Source of the DNA: Methanobacterium sp. BRmetb2
GTDB taxonomy: Archaea; Methanobacteriota; Methanobacteria; Methanobacteriales; Methanobacteriaceae
Direction: 5' to 3'
NCBI GenBank assembly: GCA_003491285.1
Contig: CP022705.1
Span: 1,941,501 to 2,005,500 of the forward strand
DNA length: 64,000 nucleotides
The number at the start of each line of letters is the position of its first letter. Positions within the stretch are counted from its first letter, which is position 1. The notes under the pieces are model-generated. The model saw only the letters and a program-made list of their open reading frames with translations. It did no database searches and was not told where the DNA came from. Of this stretch, positions 63,059 through 64,000 are shown one piece after another. The position numbers and the translations under genes were made by a program.

Positions 63059-63397
63059 ATGTCAAAAAATGAATACAAAAGCTCTCCAGGAAATTCAAAC
63101 GATAAAAAAGTTGATGATGATATTTTTGGCGAAGTAAACAAATTTTTAGAGGAAAAAGAACAGTATATTAGAGAATCCGTTATCGGAACCAGAATTATTG
63201 AAGAATTAGGAGTGTTTAAACTGGATGTGGGCATTAAAAAAACTTATTTGTGCACTAAAAACGATAATCCTAATGTTTACCGAGTTTTAACTAAGATTAT
63301 TGAAAACTTTATTCAATCCTACGGTGGTACTGCTACAATTTACCCGAAAGGAGACCAGTTATGTGTAGAACTCATTACACCTAAACGAGGAGTATAG
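63059..63397 (+). CDS. Uncharacterised protein homologous to the neighbouring response-regulator output domain (112 aa)
   Basis: Residues 1-22 are polar. Residues 23-112 contain FGEVNKFLEEKEQYIRESVI and FKLDVGIKKTYLCTKNDNPN. The downstream response regulator has YREVTMFLDEKEDLLRKGLF and FHIDIGIKNIYISIDRNNKE after its receiver domain, so the two share a domain. The fold is unknown to me; an alpha helix then a beta-strand pair is predicted by eye. GGGGGATAAA precedes the ATG at 63059. It may form hetero-oligomers with the regulator. Confidence 0.7.
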   Translation: MSKNEYKSSPGNSNDKKVDDDIFGEVNKFLEEKEQYIRESVIGTRIIEELGVFKLDVGIKKTYLCTKNDNPNVYRVLTKIIENFIQSYGGTATIYPKGDQLCVELITPKRGV

Positions 63398-63406
63398 GGT
63401 GGAAAA

Positions 63407-64000
63407 ATGCCAAAAGTTAAAATATTGGTTGTTGAAGATGAGAAGATCTTGGCTATGCAGCTAGAAATGAAACTAGAAAATCTAGGATTTGAAGTAATTG
63501 GATTAGTTTCATCAGGTACGGAAGCAATTGAAAGTGTTAAAAAAGAACAACCAGATCTTATTTTAATGGATATATTACTCAAAGGAAATATGGATGGAAT
63601 AGAAGCCTCTAAACTTATTCTTAAGCTGTATGATATTCCTATTATCTACTTAACTGCTTATTCTGATGATGAAACTCTTATAAGGGCGGAAAAAACTTGT
63701 CCATATGGATATATATTAAAACCATTTAAAGATAATGAACTTAAAGCCAATATTAGGATGGCTATCTACAAACATAAATATCAAAAAGCCAATGTTATGG
63801 ATTTCGAAGATATTTATCGTGAAGTAACCATGTTCTTGGACGAAAAAGAAGATTTACTTAGGAAAGGCCTTTTTGAAGGTGAAGAGTTTGCTTGGCCATT
63901 CCATATTGATATAGGGATTAAAAACATCTACATATCTATTGATAGAAATAATAAAGAATCTTATAATGCTTTTTATAAATTGTTAGAGGATATAATCTCA
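63407..64000 (+). CDS. Response regulator with novel output domain (partial, runs off window)
   Basis: The receiver domain covers residues 1-120. KILVVEDEKILAMQLEMKL has the acidic pair, LILMDILLKGNMDGIEA the phosphorylated Asp, IIYLTAYSDDETL the switch Thr, and YILKPFKDNELKANIR the conserved Lys. The output domain that follows is homologous to the preceding small protein. No DNA-binding domain is seen before the window ends at codon 198. GGGTGG precedes the ATG. The cognate kinase is not visible. Confidence 0.9.
   Translation, partial: MPKVKILVVEDEKILAMQLEMKLENLGFEVIGLVSSGTEAIESVKKEQPDLILMDILLKGNMDGIEASKLILKLYDIPIIYLTAYSDDETLIRAEKTCPYGYILKPFKDNELKANIRMAIYKHKYQKANVMDFEDIYREVTMFLDEKEDLLRKGLFEGEEFAWPFHIDIGIKNIYISIDRNNKESYNAFYKLLEDIIS

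Noticed and set aside
1..64000. tRNA, rRNA, CRISPR and insertion sequences
   Set aside because: Every gap over 150 bp was read; none holds a GC-rich cloverleaf, regularly spaced direct repeats or transposase motifs.

Overview
The window looks like a chromosome segment of a methanogenic archaeon of the order Methanobacteriales, most likely a mesophilic Methanobacterium. Support comes from the methyl-coenzyme M reductase activation component AtwA, a formylmethanofuran dehydrogenase-type polyferredoxin, the methanofuran enzyme MfnB, archaeal riboflavin synthase, archaeosine tRNA-guanine transglycosylase, SRP19, archaeal NAC, deoxyhypusine synthase and a pseudomurein-binding-repeat protein. The DNA is AT-rich, and many genes carry GGTGAT- or GGAGG-type ribosome binding sites and TTTATATA-type TATA boxes. 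I saw no rRNA, tRNA, CRISPR array or insertion sequence.

Layout. 0-1.5 kb: two tandem TPR genes that share a 148-bp identical block. 1.6-12 kb: conserved housekeeping genes: aksF/leuB-type dehydrogenase, argB, argJ, then a leftward run of tgtA, nac, a metallophosphoesterase, a NYN-domain nuclease and a membrane-anchored GGDD palm-domain protein, and an MnmC-like methyltransferase. 12-16 kb: a glycosyltransferase/methyltransferase cluster. 16-18.5 kb: a small ferredoxin, an FwdF-type polyferredoxin and a ModE-like regulator. 18.6-29 kb: cache-domain protein, glmS, purCSQ, cobA-hemD, srp19 (apparent AUA start), a DHH phosphoesterase, an HTH regulator, and an ACT/phenylacetate-CoA ligase pair. 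29.4-34.6 kb: an oxygen-defence island (superoxide dismutase, peroxiredoxin, ferritin, F420H2 oxidase, three rubredoxins, Usp, flavin reductase). 34.6-46.4 kb: atwA, nadM, moaE, HD hydrolase, ubiX, cbiT, a small pseudomurein-binding-repeat protein, mobA, guaB, mfnB and a LutAB-like pair. 46.5-49.5 kb: glycosyltransferases with DUF2304, then an FMN protein. 49.6-57.2 kb: ribC, the cobalt transporter cbiMNQO, TRAM protein, pyrF, membrane protein, deoxyhypusine synthase, CBS regulator.

The most unusual part is 57.4-62.7 kb. It holds a family of 52-residue four-cysteine peptide genes (two intact, one decayed). A near-identical palindromic TATA-box element lies upstream of each, with an inverted repeat further upstream. 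Mixed in with them are an ABC exporter, a secreted chagasin-type cysteine-protease inhibitor, a 55-residue two-helix membrane protein and a Wzx-type flippase. This has the layout of an archaeal secreted-peptide (bacteriocin- or RiPP-like) locus; no modification enzyme is visible in the window.

The right end (62.8-64 kb) has a ribbon-helix-helix-like protein, a 112-residue protein of unknown function, and a truncated response regulator whose output domain appears homologous to that 112-residue protein. The second system worth attention is the translationally coupled NYN nuclease / GGDD palm protein pair at 5.3-7.5 kb.
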